A stretch of 64,000 nt of DNA from Rhizobium etli 8C-3 (GCF_001908375.1 NZ_CP017241.1:127001-191000), one strand, 5' to 3'. Shown: positions 44,724 to 53,127, counted from the first letter of the stretch. A program made the numbers and translations. The notes: a model not told the origin generated them from the letters alone.

Positions 44724-45947
44724 TTATCCGTTGTAGCGCTGGAAAACGAGCGTTGCGTTGGTGCCGCCGAAGCCGAAGGAGTTGGAGAGGGCGATGTCGA
44801 TCTTGGCGTTGTCGATGCGCTTGCGCACGATCGGCACTCCATCGAATTCGGGATCGAGTTCATTGATGTGGGCGCTTTCACCGATGAAGCCTTCCTGCAT
44901 CATCAGGATCGAATAAATCGACTCCTGGACGCCGGCTGCACCCAGCGAATGACCCGTCAGCGACTTGGTCGACTGGATGTGAGGCATCTTGTCGCCGAAG
45001 ACCTCCCGGATCGCGCCGATTTCCTTGCTGTCGCCCACCGGCGTCGAGGTTCCGTGCGTATTGATATAATCGATATCACCCTTCACCGTGGAGAGGGCCT
45101 GGCGCATGCAGCGCACGGCGCCTTCGCCGGAAGGAGCGACCATGTCGTAACCGTCGGAGGTCGCGCCGTAGCCGACGATCTCGGCGTAGATCTTCGCGCC
45201 GCGTGCCTTGGCATGCTCCAACTCTTCTAGAACGAGAACGCCGGCACCACCGGCGATGACGAAGCCGTCACGGTTGACGTCGTAGGCTCGCGAAGCCGTT
45301 TCAGGTGTTTCGTTGTACTTTGAGGACATCGCGCCCATGGCGTCGAAGAGGTTGGACATAGTCCAGTCGAGGTCTTCGTGACCACCGGCGAACATCACGT
45401 CCTGCTTGCCCCACTGGATCATTTCCGCGGCATTGCCGATGCAGTGAGCAGAAGTCGAGCAGGCCGACGAGATCGAGTAGTTGACGCCGTGGATCTTGAA
45501 CCAGGTTGCAAGTGTCGCCGATGCCGTGGACGACATCGCCTTGGGCACGGCAAACGGGCCGATGCGCTTCGGGCTGTTGTTCTTGATGGTGATCTCGGCA
45601 GCTTCGATCAGCGTGCGGGTGGACGGACCGCCGGAGCCCATGATGATGCCGGTGCGTTCGTTACCGCTGATCACGGACTCCTCGAGACCGGAATCTGCGA
45701 TCGCCTGCTTCATGGCGACATGGTTCCAGGCGCCCCCTTGTGAGAGAAAGCGCATTGCCCGGCGATCGACCAGATCGGTCGGATCGAGGCTGGGACGGCC
45801 CCAGACCTGGCACTTGAAGCCATGCTCGGCAAAATCGTTGGAGAAGGAAATGCCGGACTTGGCATCGCGCAGCGAGGCCGTGACCTCAGCGGCATCATTG
45901 CCGATCGAGGAAACAACGCCCAGACCCGTGACAACTACCCGTCTCAT
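44724..45947 (-). CDS. fabB: Beta-ketoacyl-ACP synthase I
   Basis: A 407-residue condensing enzyme required for unsaturated fatty acid elongation. The catalytic cysteine is in [12 protein letters not shown] (about residue 163). The two histidines are in [11 protein letters not shown] (about residue 298) and [11 protein letters not shown] (about residue 333), and the end [12 protein letters not shown] is the usual glycine-rich closing motif. The ATG at 45947 begins [16 protein letters not shown] and has AAGG 9 bases upstream; upstream in-frame ATGs are not supported. It follows fabA by 58 bases on the same strand. Confidence 0.95.
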   Translation of the reverse strand: MRRVVVTGLGVVSSIGNDAAEVTASLRDAKSGISFSNDFAEHGFKCQVWGRPSLDPTDLVDRRAMRFLSQGGAWNHVAMKQAIADSGLEESVISGNERTGIIMGSGGPSTRTLIEAAEITIKNNSPKRIGPFAVPKAMSSTASATLATWFKIHGVNYSISSACSTSAHCIGNAAEMIQWGKQDVMFAGGHEDLDWTMSNLFDAMGAMSSKYNETPETASRAYDVNRDGFVIAGGAGVLVLEELEHAKARGAKIYAEIVGYGATSDGYDMVAPSGEGAVRCMRQALSTVKGDIDYINTHGTSTPVGDSKEIGAIREVFGDKMPHIQSTKSLTGHSLGAAGVQESIYSILMMQEGFIGESAHINELDPEFDGVPIVRKRIDNAKIDIALSNSFGFGGTNATLVFQRYNG

Positions 45948-46005
45948 GTGTTTCGACCTTTTCGTTTTTTCTATCTGGAATGCCAGGCCGTTCCGCCCGG
46001 TACAG

Positions 46006-46521
46006 TCAGGCAGCCTTTTCCTGGAAAAGGCCGACGCGCAAATCGGTAGCCTTGTAGATGACCTCACCGTCGGCCTTCATCCAGCCATCGGCGATGCCGA
46101 GAACGAGACGGCCGCGCATGACGCGCTTGAAGTCGATGCCGTATTCGACAAGCTTTGTCTTCGGCGTCACCATGCCGGTGAACTTCACCTCGCCGGTAGA
46201 GATTGCCCGGCCCTTGCCAGGCTCGCCGAGCCAGCCGAGGAAGAAGCCGGTCAGCTGCCACATTGCGTCGAGGCCGAGGCAGCCAGGCATCACGGGATCG
46301 CCCATGAAGTGGCAGGGGAAGAACCACAGGTCCGGCGTGATGTCGAATTCGGCGCGAATGAAACCCTTGCCATGCGGTCCACCATCTTCGGAAATCTGCG
46401 TAATGCGATTGAACATCAGCATCGGCGGCAGCGGCAGCTGCGCGTTACCCGGGCCGAACATTTCACCGCGGCCGCAGGTCAAAATTTCCTCATAGGTGAA
46501 GCTGGATTGTTTCGTCGTCAT
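46006..46521 (-). CDS. fabA: 3-hydroxydecanoyl-ACP dehydratase/isomerase
   Basis: A 171-residue bifunctional enzyme that dehydrates 3-hydroxyacyl-ACP and isomerises trans-2- to cis-3-decenoyl-ACP, the branch point to unsaturated fatty acids. The catalytic histidine is in [20 protein letters not shown] (about residue 70) and the catalytic aspartate in the same block. Two adjacent ATG codons (46524 and 46521) are present. It is the first gene of fabA-fabB-fabI and is divergent from irr, an order conserved in rhizobia. Confidence 0.95.
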   Translation of the reverse strand: MTTKQSSFTYEEILTCGRGEMFGPGNAQLPLPPMLMFNRITQISEDGGPHGKGFIRAEFDITPDLWFFPCHFMGDPVMPGCLGLDAMWQLTGFFLGWLGEPGKGRAISTGEVKFTGMVTPKTKLVEYGIDFKRVMRGRLVLGIADGWMKADGEVIYKATDLRVGLFQEKAA

Positions 46522-46818
46522 CAAAATTCTGTTTCCCCCGCACGTGTCGATGGAGTGAGTGTTTAGTCCAAGTTCGAAGGAAAATGAAGCATAAGCATGA
46601 CTAGTTCTACCTCGCCCTTGAACCGACTTGTCGCCTTATTTGGTGGTCGCATACAGGAAGGCCAAGGCCCCGGCCAGACCCAAATGCGTCAAAAGCCCGA
46701 TTTTCCGGCGTTTCGGGGGGCATTGTCCCCATTGGAACTATTGAAAGGCTTCCTCGCAGAAGATATATGGCTTAGGAAACCTGATTGATTTACGCTAGAA
46801 TACCGGAGTTCTTTCCTT
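46522..46818. promoter_or_regulatory. Divergent fabA-irr control region
   Basis: The 297 bases between the divergent fabA and irr starts must hold both promoters. I looked for an Irr-type box (TTTAGAA-N3-TTCTAAA) and found only a weak partial match near 46790-46815 (AGAA and TTCT, spaced 8 bases apart). No firm operator can be called. Confidence 0.4.
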
Positions 46819-47235
46819 ATGGCGGCTGCAGCCCCAATCGCAATCGAAGCCAGACTGCGCAGCGCCGGCCTGCGACCGACGCGTCAGCGCGTTGCGCTCG
46901 GCGATCTGCTTTTTGCGAAGGGCGACCGGCATCTGACGGTCGAGGAGCTGCACGAGGAAGCGGTCAGCGCCGGCGTTCCGGTTTCTCTGGCGACCGTCTA
47001 CAACACGCTGCACCAGTTTACCGAAGCCGGCATGATCCGTGTTCTCGCCGTCGAGAGTGCCAAGACCTATTTTGACACCAACGTCTCCGATCATCATCAC
47101 TTCTTTGTCGAAGGCGACAATGAAGTGCTGGACATTCCGGTCAGCAACCTGACGATCGGCAATCTGCCGGAGCCGCCGCACGGCATGGAAATTGCCCATG
47201 TCGACGTTGTAATCCGCCTGCGCCCGAAGCGCTGA
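46819..47235 (+). CDS. irr: Iron response regulator Irr (Fur family)
   Basis: A 138-residue Fur-family regulator that responds to haem or iron status and represses haem and iron genes in Rhizobiales. The winged-helix part (residues 8-80) includes LRSAGLRPTRQRVALGDLLF and SLATVYNTLHQFTEAGMIRV. The haem/iron-sensing segment SDHHHFFVEGDNEV (about residues 89-102) has the histidine cluster typical of Irr. The amino-terminal haem-regulatory GCPW-type motif of Bradyrhizobium Irr is absent, as in Rhizobium. The start at 46819 has GGAG 10 bases upstream. Location beside fabA supports the assignment. Confidence 0.92.
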   Translation: MAAAAPIAIEARLRSAGLRPTRQRVALGDLLFAKGDRHLTVEELHEEAVSAGVPVSLATVYNTLHQFTEAGMIRVLAVESAKTYFDTNVSDHHHFFVEGDNEVLDIPVSNLTIGNLPEPPHGMEIAHVDVVIRLRPKR

Positions 47236-47239
47236 ATTT

Positions 47240-47875
47240 TCACATGACATCGTCAGGGTGGCGACCGGGCCTGTGCCGATAGGTCGGGAATGTCCATCCG
47301 AACCATAATGCGCCGCCGCGTACGGCGAAGGCGGCGACAACGCCAAGTGTGGATGCGCCATAAAGCGGCAGGCCGAGTTCGGTTGCACCGGTAAAGATTG
47401 CCGCACCGAAAAGCGCTGCTGTGATGTAGATTTCCGGCCTCAGGAGCACGGAAGGCTCGTTAGCCATCAGATCGCGCAACACGCCCCCGAAGGTCGCTGT
47501 CAATGTCCCTGTCACGATTGCGATCGTCGGTGAGCCTGTCGCAGCAAGTCCCTTTGCCGCACCCATGACGCAATAGGCGGAAAGCCCCACTGCATCGAGC
47601 CAGATCAGCAGCCGGTAGCGCGACTCCACGAGATGGGCGGTGAAGAAAACCAAGATGCCTACCAGACAGCAGATGACGATATAGGCTGGGTTCAGCACCC
47701 AGAACACAGGCACGCGGCCAAGCACGATATCGCGGACCGTGCCGCCGCCGGTGCCTGTTACCATCGCGAAGAACAGGAAGCCGATGAGGTCGAGCTGCTT
47801 GCGCGAGGCGGCCAGGGCGCCTGTCGCGGCAAAGAGTGCGATGCCAGCATAATCGAGATAGACGAGCAGAGACAT
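47240..47875 (-). CDS. UPF0126 / TRIC-like membrane protein
   Basis: A 211-residue membrane protein with about seven hydrophobic segments arranged as two related halves. Each half has a glycine-rich turn before an arginine-aspartate pair: GTGGGTVRDIVLGR (about residues 42-55) and TATFGGVLRDLMANE (about residues 125-139). This double pattern marks the UPF0126 family, which is related to trimeric intracellular cation channels. A role in cation or small-solute permeation is inferred from the family only. It converges with irr, 4 bases from the irr stop codon. Confidence 0.87.
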   Translation of the reverse strand: MSLLVYLDYAGIALFAATGALAASRKQLDLIGFLFFAMVTGTGGGTVRDIVLGRVPVFWVLNPAYIVICCLVGILVFFTAHLVESRYRLLIWLDAVGLSAYCVMGAAKGLAATGSPTIAIVTGTLTATFGGVLRDLMANEPSVLLRPEIYITAALFGAAIFTGATELGLPLYGASTLGVVAAFAVRGGALWFGWTFPTYRHRPGRHPDDVM

Positions 47876-47994
47876 TGATTGGCCCCCAGAGCCGGCAGAC
47901 GATGCTGAACTGAATCACGGCGGCAAGGGCGGCGCAAGGCGGATCGTCCAGAATGCGCACCTGTCAGTCTCCTACCCGACAAAAGAGGAAAGCC

Positions 47995-48462
47995 GTGAAA
48001 GCGCTTCTCATCGTCCTGAACCTCATAGCCCTCCTTGTGGCTTGGCCCGCCTGTGCGCAGCAATCGCTGATCTCGGATCCGGAAATCTACGAGAAGAAGC
48101 ATTTCACCAAGCAATGTGCGAAGGCCGAATTTTCTGACGTTTACGTCACGCGCCAGGACATCAACAATGACGGCCTTGTCGACGCCGTGGTCAATGAGGG
48201 CGAATTGACCTGCGACGGAAAAAAGGGGCCCCAGTGCAACGACGATGGCTGCACCTATAATTTCTACCTGCAGGTGGCCGAGGGCGGCTATTTCATGATC
48301 GCGACGGCGCAGATTTACGGCTACGACTTCATCAAGCGCTTCGGCAATATGGTGCTCGCCATGAAGATGCATCCGCGCTTCTGCGATCGCACCGACGGCG
48401 GTCCCTGCATCGTAACGGCGCGCGTTCGCGGCACCAAGTTTGTTACCATTTCAAAGAAATAG
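47995..48462 (+). CDS. Exported protein of unknown function with a calcium-like loop
   Basis: A 155-residue protein with a signal peptide (VKALLIVLNLIALLVAWPAC, cleavage near AQQ). The mature part has six cysteines (for example KQCAKAE, LTCDGKKGPQCNDDGC and RFCDRTDGGPC), which suggests disulfide bonds in the periplasm. The loop DINNDGLVDAVV (about residues 57-68) resembles an EF-hand or FG-GAP-like repeat that can bind calcium. The start is GTG at 47995 with AGAGGAA upstream, chosen because it puts the signal peptide first. No close family was recognised. Confidence 0.7.
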   Translation: MKALLIVLNLIALLVAWPACAQQSLISDPEIYEKKHFTKQCAKAEFSDVYVTRQDINNDGLVDAVVNEGELTCDGKKGPQCNDDGCTYNFYLQVAEGGYFMIATAQIYGYDFIKRFGNMVLAMKMHPRFCDRTDGGPCIVTARVRGTKFVTISKK

Positions 48463-48466
48463 TGGT

Positions 48467-49255
48467 TCAGCCTGGATAGAGATCTGACGTTCGTCCGGCC
48501 AAGTAATAGCCGACGAGGCCGAACCATTCGCGCACGGAGGTCGCCATGTTGTGGGCATTGAGGCTCGGTTGCGTGAAGTCGATGCCCAGCGCCACATGAC
48601 CGTCCGTCCGGTAATCGGTCGGCCACGGCACGACATCGATGCCCTGTTTGCGGAAAATGCCGACCGAACGCGGCATGTGATAGCCGGATGTGATCATCAG
48701 GCAATTCGAAAGTCCCTGGCTTGCAAGCAGTTCCTTGGTATTGATCGCATTTTCGAAGGTCGTGCGGGATGTTCTGTCTTCGACAAGCCGTTCGCGCGCA
48801 ATCCCGAAAAGCGGAAAGAAGCGCGCCGAGGCGGCTGCATCGCCTTCATAGTTTCCAGAAATCGAGCCATCTCCACCGGAAATCAGGATACGCGATTGTG
48901 GATATTGCCGCGCCAGCCGCAACGCTTCGATAAAACGGTCGGCGCCGGCATTGAACTCGATTCCCTGGCTGGTCGTATTCACTTCATTTTCAAAGGCGCC
49001 GCCGAGAACGATCATGCATTGCAAGCTATCCGGATCTCGGTCCGGCTTTGGAAAACGCAACTCCAGATCCTGGAGCAGGTAATTGCCTGTTGTGGTGAAG
49101 AGGATGACGAAAAGCAGCAGTGTTGCGAGCGCCGAGAAAAGCGCGGCGAGCCTCCTGAAGCCGAGAACGACGGCAAGGAATGCAAAGAGAATTAGAAAGA
49201 ACACCAGCGAAAGCGGCTGGCCGAAGACCCAGACTAACTTCGAGAACAGAAACAC
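48467..49255 (-). CDS. YdcF/ElyC-like protein (DUF218)
   Basis: A 262-residue inner-membrane protein with two amino-terminal membrane segments (residues 14-55) and a DUF218 domain outside. The family core is CMIVLGGAFENEVNT (about residues 79-93) and ILISGGDGSISGNYEGDAAA, then TTFENAINTKELL and MITSGYHMPRSVGIFR (about residues 185-200). ElyC in E. coli supports undecaprenyl phosphate carrier metabolism under stress; orthology is not certain. It converges with the unknown exported protein, 4 bases apart. Confidence 0.87.
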   Translation of the reverse strand: MFLFSKLVWVFGQPLSLVFFLILFAFLAVVLGFRRLAALFSALATLLLFVILFTTTGNYLLQDLELRFPKPDRDPDSLQCMIVLGGAFENEVNTTSQGIEFNAGADRFIEALRLARQYPQSRILISGGDGSISGNYEGDAAASARFFPLFGIARERLVEDRTSRTTFENAINTKELLASQGLSNCLMITSGYHMPRSVGIFRKQGIDVVPWPTDYRTDGHVALGIDFTQPSLNAHNMATSVREWFGLVGYYLAGRTSDLYPG

Positions 49256-49597
49256 CGGTACCCCCTGTCAGAACCAGCCGCATTCTATCCGATTCGATTA
49301 TGACGGGAATGACGGACGCATGGCGCGATCGAAAGCTCTTATTGGAGCGGCGTTCTCGCATAGACCCTTTTCCTCTCGGCTGTTGGGTCATGCCGGTTGT
49401 CCGGCGCATCACTTCATTCGTCGTTGAATACAAAAGAAAAGGACTACCGGCAGACCACCAGGCCTGCCGGTACTGCGTATCGTCCCCCAGCTCGGGCTTA
49501 CTCGGATCACCCCCGAATTTGTCTTGCCGCCCGTTTGTGTTCCGTCTTTCGAGCCGCTAGTTTGGGGCCGACTCATCTCCTGGAAGCCATCGCGGAC
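49256..49597. other. Gene-free 342-bp stretch upstream of the HTH regulator
   Basis: The reading frame of the HTH gene remains open upstream to about 49397, but that part has Ser/Pro/Arg-rich composition unlike the protein and no ribosome binding site. The segment should hold divergent promoters for the DUF218 gene and the HTH gene. Confidence 0.45.
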
Positions 49598-50401
49598 ATG
49601 TCTGCACTTGAGAATTTCGCCGAAAACCTGCGGCGCCTCTGCCTCGCCAAGGCAGGCAGCATCAGCGCTGCCGCGCGCGGCATGCAAATCGGCCGCTCGC
49701 AGATTGAATCCTATCTTCAGGCACGGCGCGCACCGGGCCGGGCTTCTGTAAAGAAGATCTGCGAATATCTCGCTGTAACCGAGGAAGAGATGTACCAGCG
49801 GCCGGTTGCGGTCGATTTGGACCACGGTCGTCCATCGGCTCAGCGCATCCTCTCGGCTGCGCGGGATGCACTGGAACCGCTCCTCTTTGCCGATCCTTCC
49901 GCCGGTATCGCACCGGGCATTTATCATGCCTACATGTCGATCCCTGGTACGCCGGAGAGCCTGCTTTGTGCCGTTGTTGTAATTGCCAAGCAGGGAAACG
50001 CCACGACGTTTAGGCGCCTCACCAATCGAGCGATCAAGAAGGGCGAATATTGGTCCCGCTTCACCGGCGATCACAAAGGCATCGTGGTCGAGCGGCTCAA
50101 CTGCCTTTCCTTCGTCGCGGCCAATCAGATTGGTACGCAAGAGCCGACGCTGATGCGTCTTCGGTGGCTGCCATTCTCCGAGAAGCTGCTCGGAGGGCAC
50201 GCCATGATTTTCACGCCGGCTGGACCGTCCTTCAGCGCCGTTGTGATGGTGCCGCTGAGCACGAAGATCAACCTCAGAACGGCGCTGCGCCTCGCGAAAG
50301 TCTACCGAACGGCCGATGAGGCCGTTCCGCGGATCGTGCGGGACATGATTACCCAGCAGCGTGCCGATTTCATCTCTTCGGTCGCACGCGACCTCGGTTA
50401 G
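49598..50401 (+). CDS. XRE-like helix-turn-helix regulator with unknown sensor domain
   Basis: A 267-residue protein. Residues 5-65 form a helix-turn-helix resembling the XRE family (FAENLRRLCLAKAGSISAAA, GRSQIESYLQARRAPGRASV, KICEYLAVTEEEMYQRP). Residues 85-260 form a single globular domain of mixed beta and alpha (GIYHAYMSIPGTPESLLCAV, GIVVERLNCLSFVAANQIG, MIFTPAGPSFSAVVMVPLST) that I do not recognise. The ATG at 49598 was chosen by domain start; GGAAG lies 12 bases upstream. It stands 475 bases before the peptide-SagB pair and might control it, but that is speculation. Confidence 0.75.
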   Translation: MSALENFAENLRRLCLAKAGSISAAARGMQIGRSQIESYLQARRAPGRASVKKICEYLAVTEEEMYQRPVAVDLDHGRPSAQRILSAARDALEPLLFADPSAGIAPGIYHAYMSIPGTPESLLCAVVVIAKQGNATTFRRLTNRAIKKGEYWSRFTGDHKGIVVERLNCLSFVAANQIGTQEPTLMRLRWLPFSEKLLGGHAMIFTPAGPSFSAVVMVPLSTKINLRTALRLAKVYRTADEAVPRIVRDMITQQRADFISSVARDLG

Positions 50402-50616
50402 TTGAGCGACAACCCGGCTTCATGGGTCGTGGGTGCGTGATCGACGTTGACGCGGTGCGCCTCGATCAGCGCCATAGACAATAGGTAGGTCAGCATCGGC
50501 TGCCGGGCGCTGCGGCTTTGCGCGATCAGCGTGTTCAGCATGTCGATCGTATAGTCACAGACCCCATCATCCAAAATCAGCGTTTGTTCGGCTTGTGCAG
50601 TCTTTTTATGGGCCAT
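50398..50616 (-). CDS. Small protein of unknown function, 72 residues
   Basis: A 72-residue protein with an amphipathic helical middle (DYTIDMLNTLIAQSRSARQP, LTYLLSMALIEAHRV) and no signal peptide. The ATG at 50616 has GGAGAAAG 4-5 bases upstream, a good site. The stop codon overlaps the HTH stop by 4 bases on the opposite strand. It is divergent from the 30-residue peptide gene across an AT-rich region. No family was recognised. Its position suggests it may share regulation with the peptide-SagB pair. Confidence 0.65.
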   Translation of the reverse strand: MAHKKTAQAEQTLILDDGVCDYTIDMLNTLIAQSRSARQPMLTYLLSMALIEAHRVNVDHAPTTHEAGLSLN

Positions 50617-50875
50617 CGTGCTTTCTCCGGCGGCTTGTCGAGTTCATTCGCGCATTATGATTGGCATAATTCACATTTTTCGGCTAGATATTTCTGTATA
50701 AATACAAATATAACGATTTTAATTCAGAAATTTGCGATTTTTGACTTAAATTGAAGCAATGCGACACTATGATGTATCAAACTAATATTTGTGAATTAAT
50801 CGAATATTTGCGGTTGGCGTCTCATTGTTCGGGCTGCGATCAACACCGATTGCTTTCGAACCGAGGAGATGGAGC
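50617..50875. promoter_or_regulatory. AT-rich divergent control region of the peptide-SagB locus
   Basis: About 259 bases, of which 50660-50815 are strikingly AT-rich compared with the rest of the window. Two direct repeats AATATTTGTG (50784-50793) and AATATTTGCG (50803-50812) lie 19 bases apart from start to start. Such AT-rich islands in rhizobial chromosomes often mark acquired DNA or silenced promoters. Exact promoters for the peptide and the 72-residue gene were not resolved. Confidence 0.55.
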
Positions 50876-50968
50876 ATGCAGAAGAAGAGCAAGCCGAACC
50901 TTAAGGTTACCGCAGCCAAGGCCAAGCCTACCTTTGTCAGGCGCGGCATGATGTTCCGCATCGATTAA
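50876..50968 (+). CDS. 30-residue basic peptide, candidate RiPP precursor
   Basis: A short gene encoding 30 residues: a Lys/Ala-rich first part (MQKKSKPNLKVTAAKAKP) and a carboxy part TFVRRGMMFRID. Evidence for real translation is the strong ribosome binding site GAGGAG 7 bases before the ATG, compact placement 50 bases before the oxidoreductase gene, and the hairpin that follows. The peptide has no cysteine and only one serine and two threonines, so azoline chemistry is unlikely. Oxidation at Phe, Met, Asp or the backbone would be conceivable. Whether it is a substrate of the downstream SagB-type enzyme is an inference from context. Confidence 0.6.
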   Translation: MQKKSKPNLKVTAAKAKPTFVRRGMMFRID

Positions 50969-50976
50969 GCAATGAG

Positions 50977-51012
50977 ATGCCTGCCGGACGAATGAGTTGC
51001 GGCGGGCATTTT
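50977..51012 (+). terminator. Intercistronic hairpin between the peptide and SagB genes
   Basis: A 10-bp stem, ATGCCTGCCG (50977-50986) and CGGCGGGCAT (51000-51009), one G-U pair, 13-base loop, then TTT. It starts 8 bases after the peptide stop codon. The U-tract is weak, so it probably gives partial termination or protects the peptide mRNA, raising peptide output over enzyme output. Confidence 0.6.
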
Positions 51013-51018
51013 CCTGCG

Positions 51019-52062
51019 ATGCGCTATCGTTCCTCCCGCACGCTCGTCTTCCATAATGATGGCGCCGAGTTCGTCGCCTGCAATTTCCTCACCAAGGCTG
51101 TCTTCGAGTGCAGCCCGGACCTTTTGGATTTCTTGCGCGCCATTGCCGAGTGGAGTGACCGCGCCGCAATCCGCGATCAAGCGCCCGGTCACAGCGAGGA
51201 CGAACTCGATGAAACGCTTGTGGCGCTTGTCGAGATGTCTGCACTGGTCGTCGAGGGATCAGAACTTCAAATGCGGGAGGACGCCTTTTGTCAACATTGG
51301 AAGTGGGGCCTTCCCGCCGCCCTGATGCATTTTTGCGTTCAGGACCCCGATTACATGTCCCTCGACGAGGCCGAAGATCTGCAGCGCGCTGCGCTCGCAA
51401 GCGATGGCGATATCGAGCTTTACAGCCTGAATTCGGGGCAAGGCGATGTCGTTTCGCTATCGGGCCGACCCTTTGGGAATTCTTTGCTGGAACTGATGGC
51501 GAGGCGGCGGACTCAACGCAAAGGTCTTGCGAAGGCCGTGTCATTGCCCGCGCTCTCGGAAGCGCTCTTTGCGGGTCTTGGGATCACCGGCGCTGCGCAA
51601 AATTCCGTGGTGACGCTGCCGCTGTCGATGACACCGTCTGGGGGGGCGCGCAATCCTTATGAAGCCTATGTTTTTGTGAAGGCGGTCGACGGGCTATCGC
51701 CAGGCATTTATCACTATTCGGCCTTCGAGCATTCGCTGGCTAAGATATCGGACGCTACGCCCCCTCTTGCCGATCTGGTGGGCGGCCAGGAATGGGCCGA
51801 TACCATGCCCTGCATGATCGTGCTTGTTGCCCATATGGACCGCAGCATGTGGAAATACAGCGATGCCAATGCCTACCGCGTGGTTTTGATCGAGGCTGGG
51901 CACATTGGGCAAAACATCATGCTTTCGGCGACGGCGCACGGCATGACGGCTTGCCCAACCGCAGCTCTGAGCCATTCGCGGATCGGCGAACTGGTTGGTC
52001 TGCGCAATCCTGCTCATGCGCCGATCTACGCACTGACGCTCGGTTTTCCTGACGTAACGTAA
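51019..52062 (+). CDS. Stand-alone SagB/ThcOx-type flavin oxidoreductase
   Basis: A 347-residue protein of the nitroreductase-like SagB/ThcOx family, which oxidises azolines in thiazole/oxazole-modified peptides in an FMN-dependent way. The nitroreductase part (about residues 150-347) shows RRRTQRKGLAKAVSLPALSE, PSGGARNPYEAYVFVKAVDG, LSPGIYHYSAFEHSLAKI and YRVVLIEAGHIGQNIMLSAT followed by AHGMTACPTAALS. Residues 1-85 (YRSSRTLVFHNDGAEFVACN, PDLLDFLRAIAEWSD, VALVEMSALVVEG) look like a small winged helix similar to PqqD/RRE peptide-binding domains. No YcaO cyclodehydratase is encoded nearby. The ATG at 51019 was chosen because earlier ones lie inside the hairpin. Confidence 0.82.
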   Translation: MRYRSSRTLVFHNDGAEFVACNFLTKAVFECSPDLLDFLRAIAEWSDRAAIRDQAPGHSEDELDETLVALVEMSALVVEGSELQMREDAFCQHWKWGLPAALMHFCVQDPDYMSLDEAEDLQRAALASDGDIELYSLNSGQGDVVSLSGRPFGNSLLELMARRRTQRKGLAKAVSLPALSEALFAGLGITGAAQNSVVTLPLSMTPSGGARNPYEAYVFVKAVDGLSPGIYHYSAFEHSLAKISDATPPLADLVGGQEWADTMPCMIVLVAHMDRSMWKYSDANAYRVVLIEAGHIGQNIMLSATAHGMTACPTAALSHSRIGELVGLRNPAHAPIYALTLGFPDVT

Positions 52063-52165
52063 AGCCCAAAAAAAGTCGGTTGAATTTTGCAACTATCGGG
52101 TTGAGTTCTGCTCAAGAACCGGCATAGTATCGTTATAAATTCATTAATAAATGAGGGAATGCTAG

Positions 52166-52522
52166 GTGCCGGATCCCGTAGATATCCTCGTCGGTCGCAA
52201 TGTCAGACAGCTCCGCGCCCGCCGCCGTGTCTCGCAACTGGAACTGGGGGAAGCCCTTGGACTGACGTTCCAGCAAATTCAGAAATACGAAAAGGGCACC
52301 AACCGCGTCTCCGCCAGCAAGTTGCACCAGATCGCGGTCTTTCTTGGCGTTGAGATCTCCGCACTCTTTGAAGGCGCGGAAACCTCGCAATTTCCGTCAA
52401 AAGTTGCGTTGAGCCCCGAGGCTTATGAGCTGGCTGTCAATTACGACAGGCTCCACTCACCTGCGGGCAAAGAAGCGGTCAAGACTATTCTGACGCTGAT
52501 GAGCGCTGAAAAAGCTGCCTGA
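52166..52522 (+). CDS. XRE family regulator
   Basis: A 118-residue DNA-binding protein. The helix-turn-helix is clear: LVGRNVRQLRARRRVSQLEL, EALGLTFQQIQKYEKGTNRV and SASKLHQIAVFLGV (residues 8-65). A short carboxy part (LSPEAYELAVNYDRLHSPAG) completes it. The length is typical of rhizobial XRE proteins of this type. The start is GTG at 52166 with GAGGGA about 9 bases upstream. It follows the SagB gene by 103 bases on the same strand; the gap contains an AT-rich promoter-like segment, so it may be transcribed separately. Confidence 0.85.
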   Translation: MPDPVDILVGRNVRQLRARRRVSQLELGEALGLTFQQIQKYEKGTNRVSASKLHQIAVFLGVEISALFEGAETSQFPSKVALSPEAYELAVNYDRLHSPAGKEAVKTILTLMSAEKAA

Positions 52523-52568
52523 CGCGCCAATAGCGGCGCCATAACAGAGAACATCCCGGTACCTTATG

Positions 52569-52591
52569 CCCGCCGCAGGCGGGTTTCTTTT
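52569..52591 (+). terminator. Terminator after the XRE gene
   Basis: Stem CCCGCC (52569-52574) and GGCGGG (52578-52583) with a GCA loop, followed by TTTCTTTT. It lies about 47 bases after the stop codon. Confidence 0.75.
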
Positions 52592-52602
52592 GTCCCGGGG
52601 TT

Positions 52603-52809
52603 CTAATGAAGATCGCGCTCGTGAAGCGCTACAAGCAAGTCGTCCTGAGTGTGGTGCCCGGCATGATAAAGGTCGATTGCGATGCTGGCGATCGAGAGGC
52701 CCTGCTGGCTGCGAAGCTTGATGTTGCGCTCGGCGCACCAAGCATAAATTGCCCCGGCGAGGACGTCGACGTCATCCGGCTGAAAGGACAGGGAGGCTGC
52801 TGCCGTCAT
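52603..52809 (-). CDS. Small protein of unknown function, 68 residues
   Basis: A 68-residue cytoplasmic protein, helical by composition (DDVDVLAGAIYAWCAERNIK, GLSIASIAIDLYHAGHHTQD). The ATG at 52809 has AAGG 8 bases upstream; an in-frame ATG 15 bases earlier is less well placed. Codon use is normal for the genome. No family was recognised. It converges with the XRE gene. Confidence 0.6.
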   Translation of the reverse strand: MTAAASLSFQPDDVDVLAGAIYAWCAERNIKLRSQQGLSIASIAIDLYHAGHHTQDDLLVALHERDLH

Positions 52810-53127
52810 GGAAGTGACCTTCAATTGGTTTGTTCCCCAGAGTTATGCGGCTAGTAGTGATGCCATTTCAGCAGGTTGCAAGCGGCTTCCGCAGCCTGCG
52901 TTAACGCAGGACGTATCGCCGGCCCTCTCTGTATCGAATTGGAACAGAAATGGGCGGCTTTACGGAGCGGCTCTGAAGACGTGTGGTTTTGAGACATGCC
53001 CCTGTGGCGGTTGGCGCGCGTTGGCCCGTGGCTTCCGGGTCGTCCGCCAGAGGCCACCGTGATAGGCTAAGTTGTGCCCGTTCCCGGCTCCGATGACGCC
53101 AGCCCGGGCGGGCTCCTTTCCGGCATG
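52810..53127. other. Gene-free 318-bp stretch upstream of the dnaJ terminator
   Basis: No convincing gene was found on either strand. The segment should hold the promoter of the 68-residue gene near 52820-52880. A GC-rich patch (CAGCCCGGGCGGGCTCC) lies near 53099-53115 and can fold locally. Confidence 0.4.
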
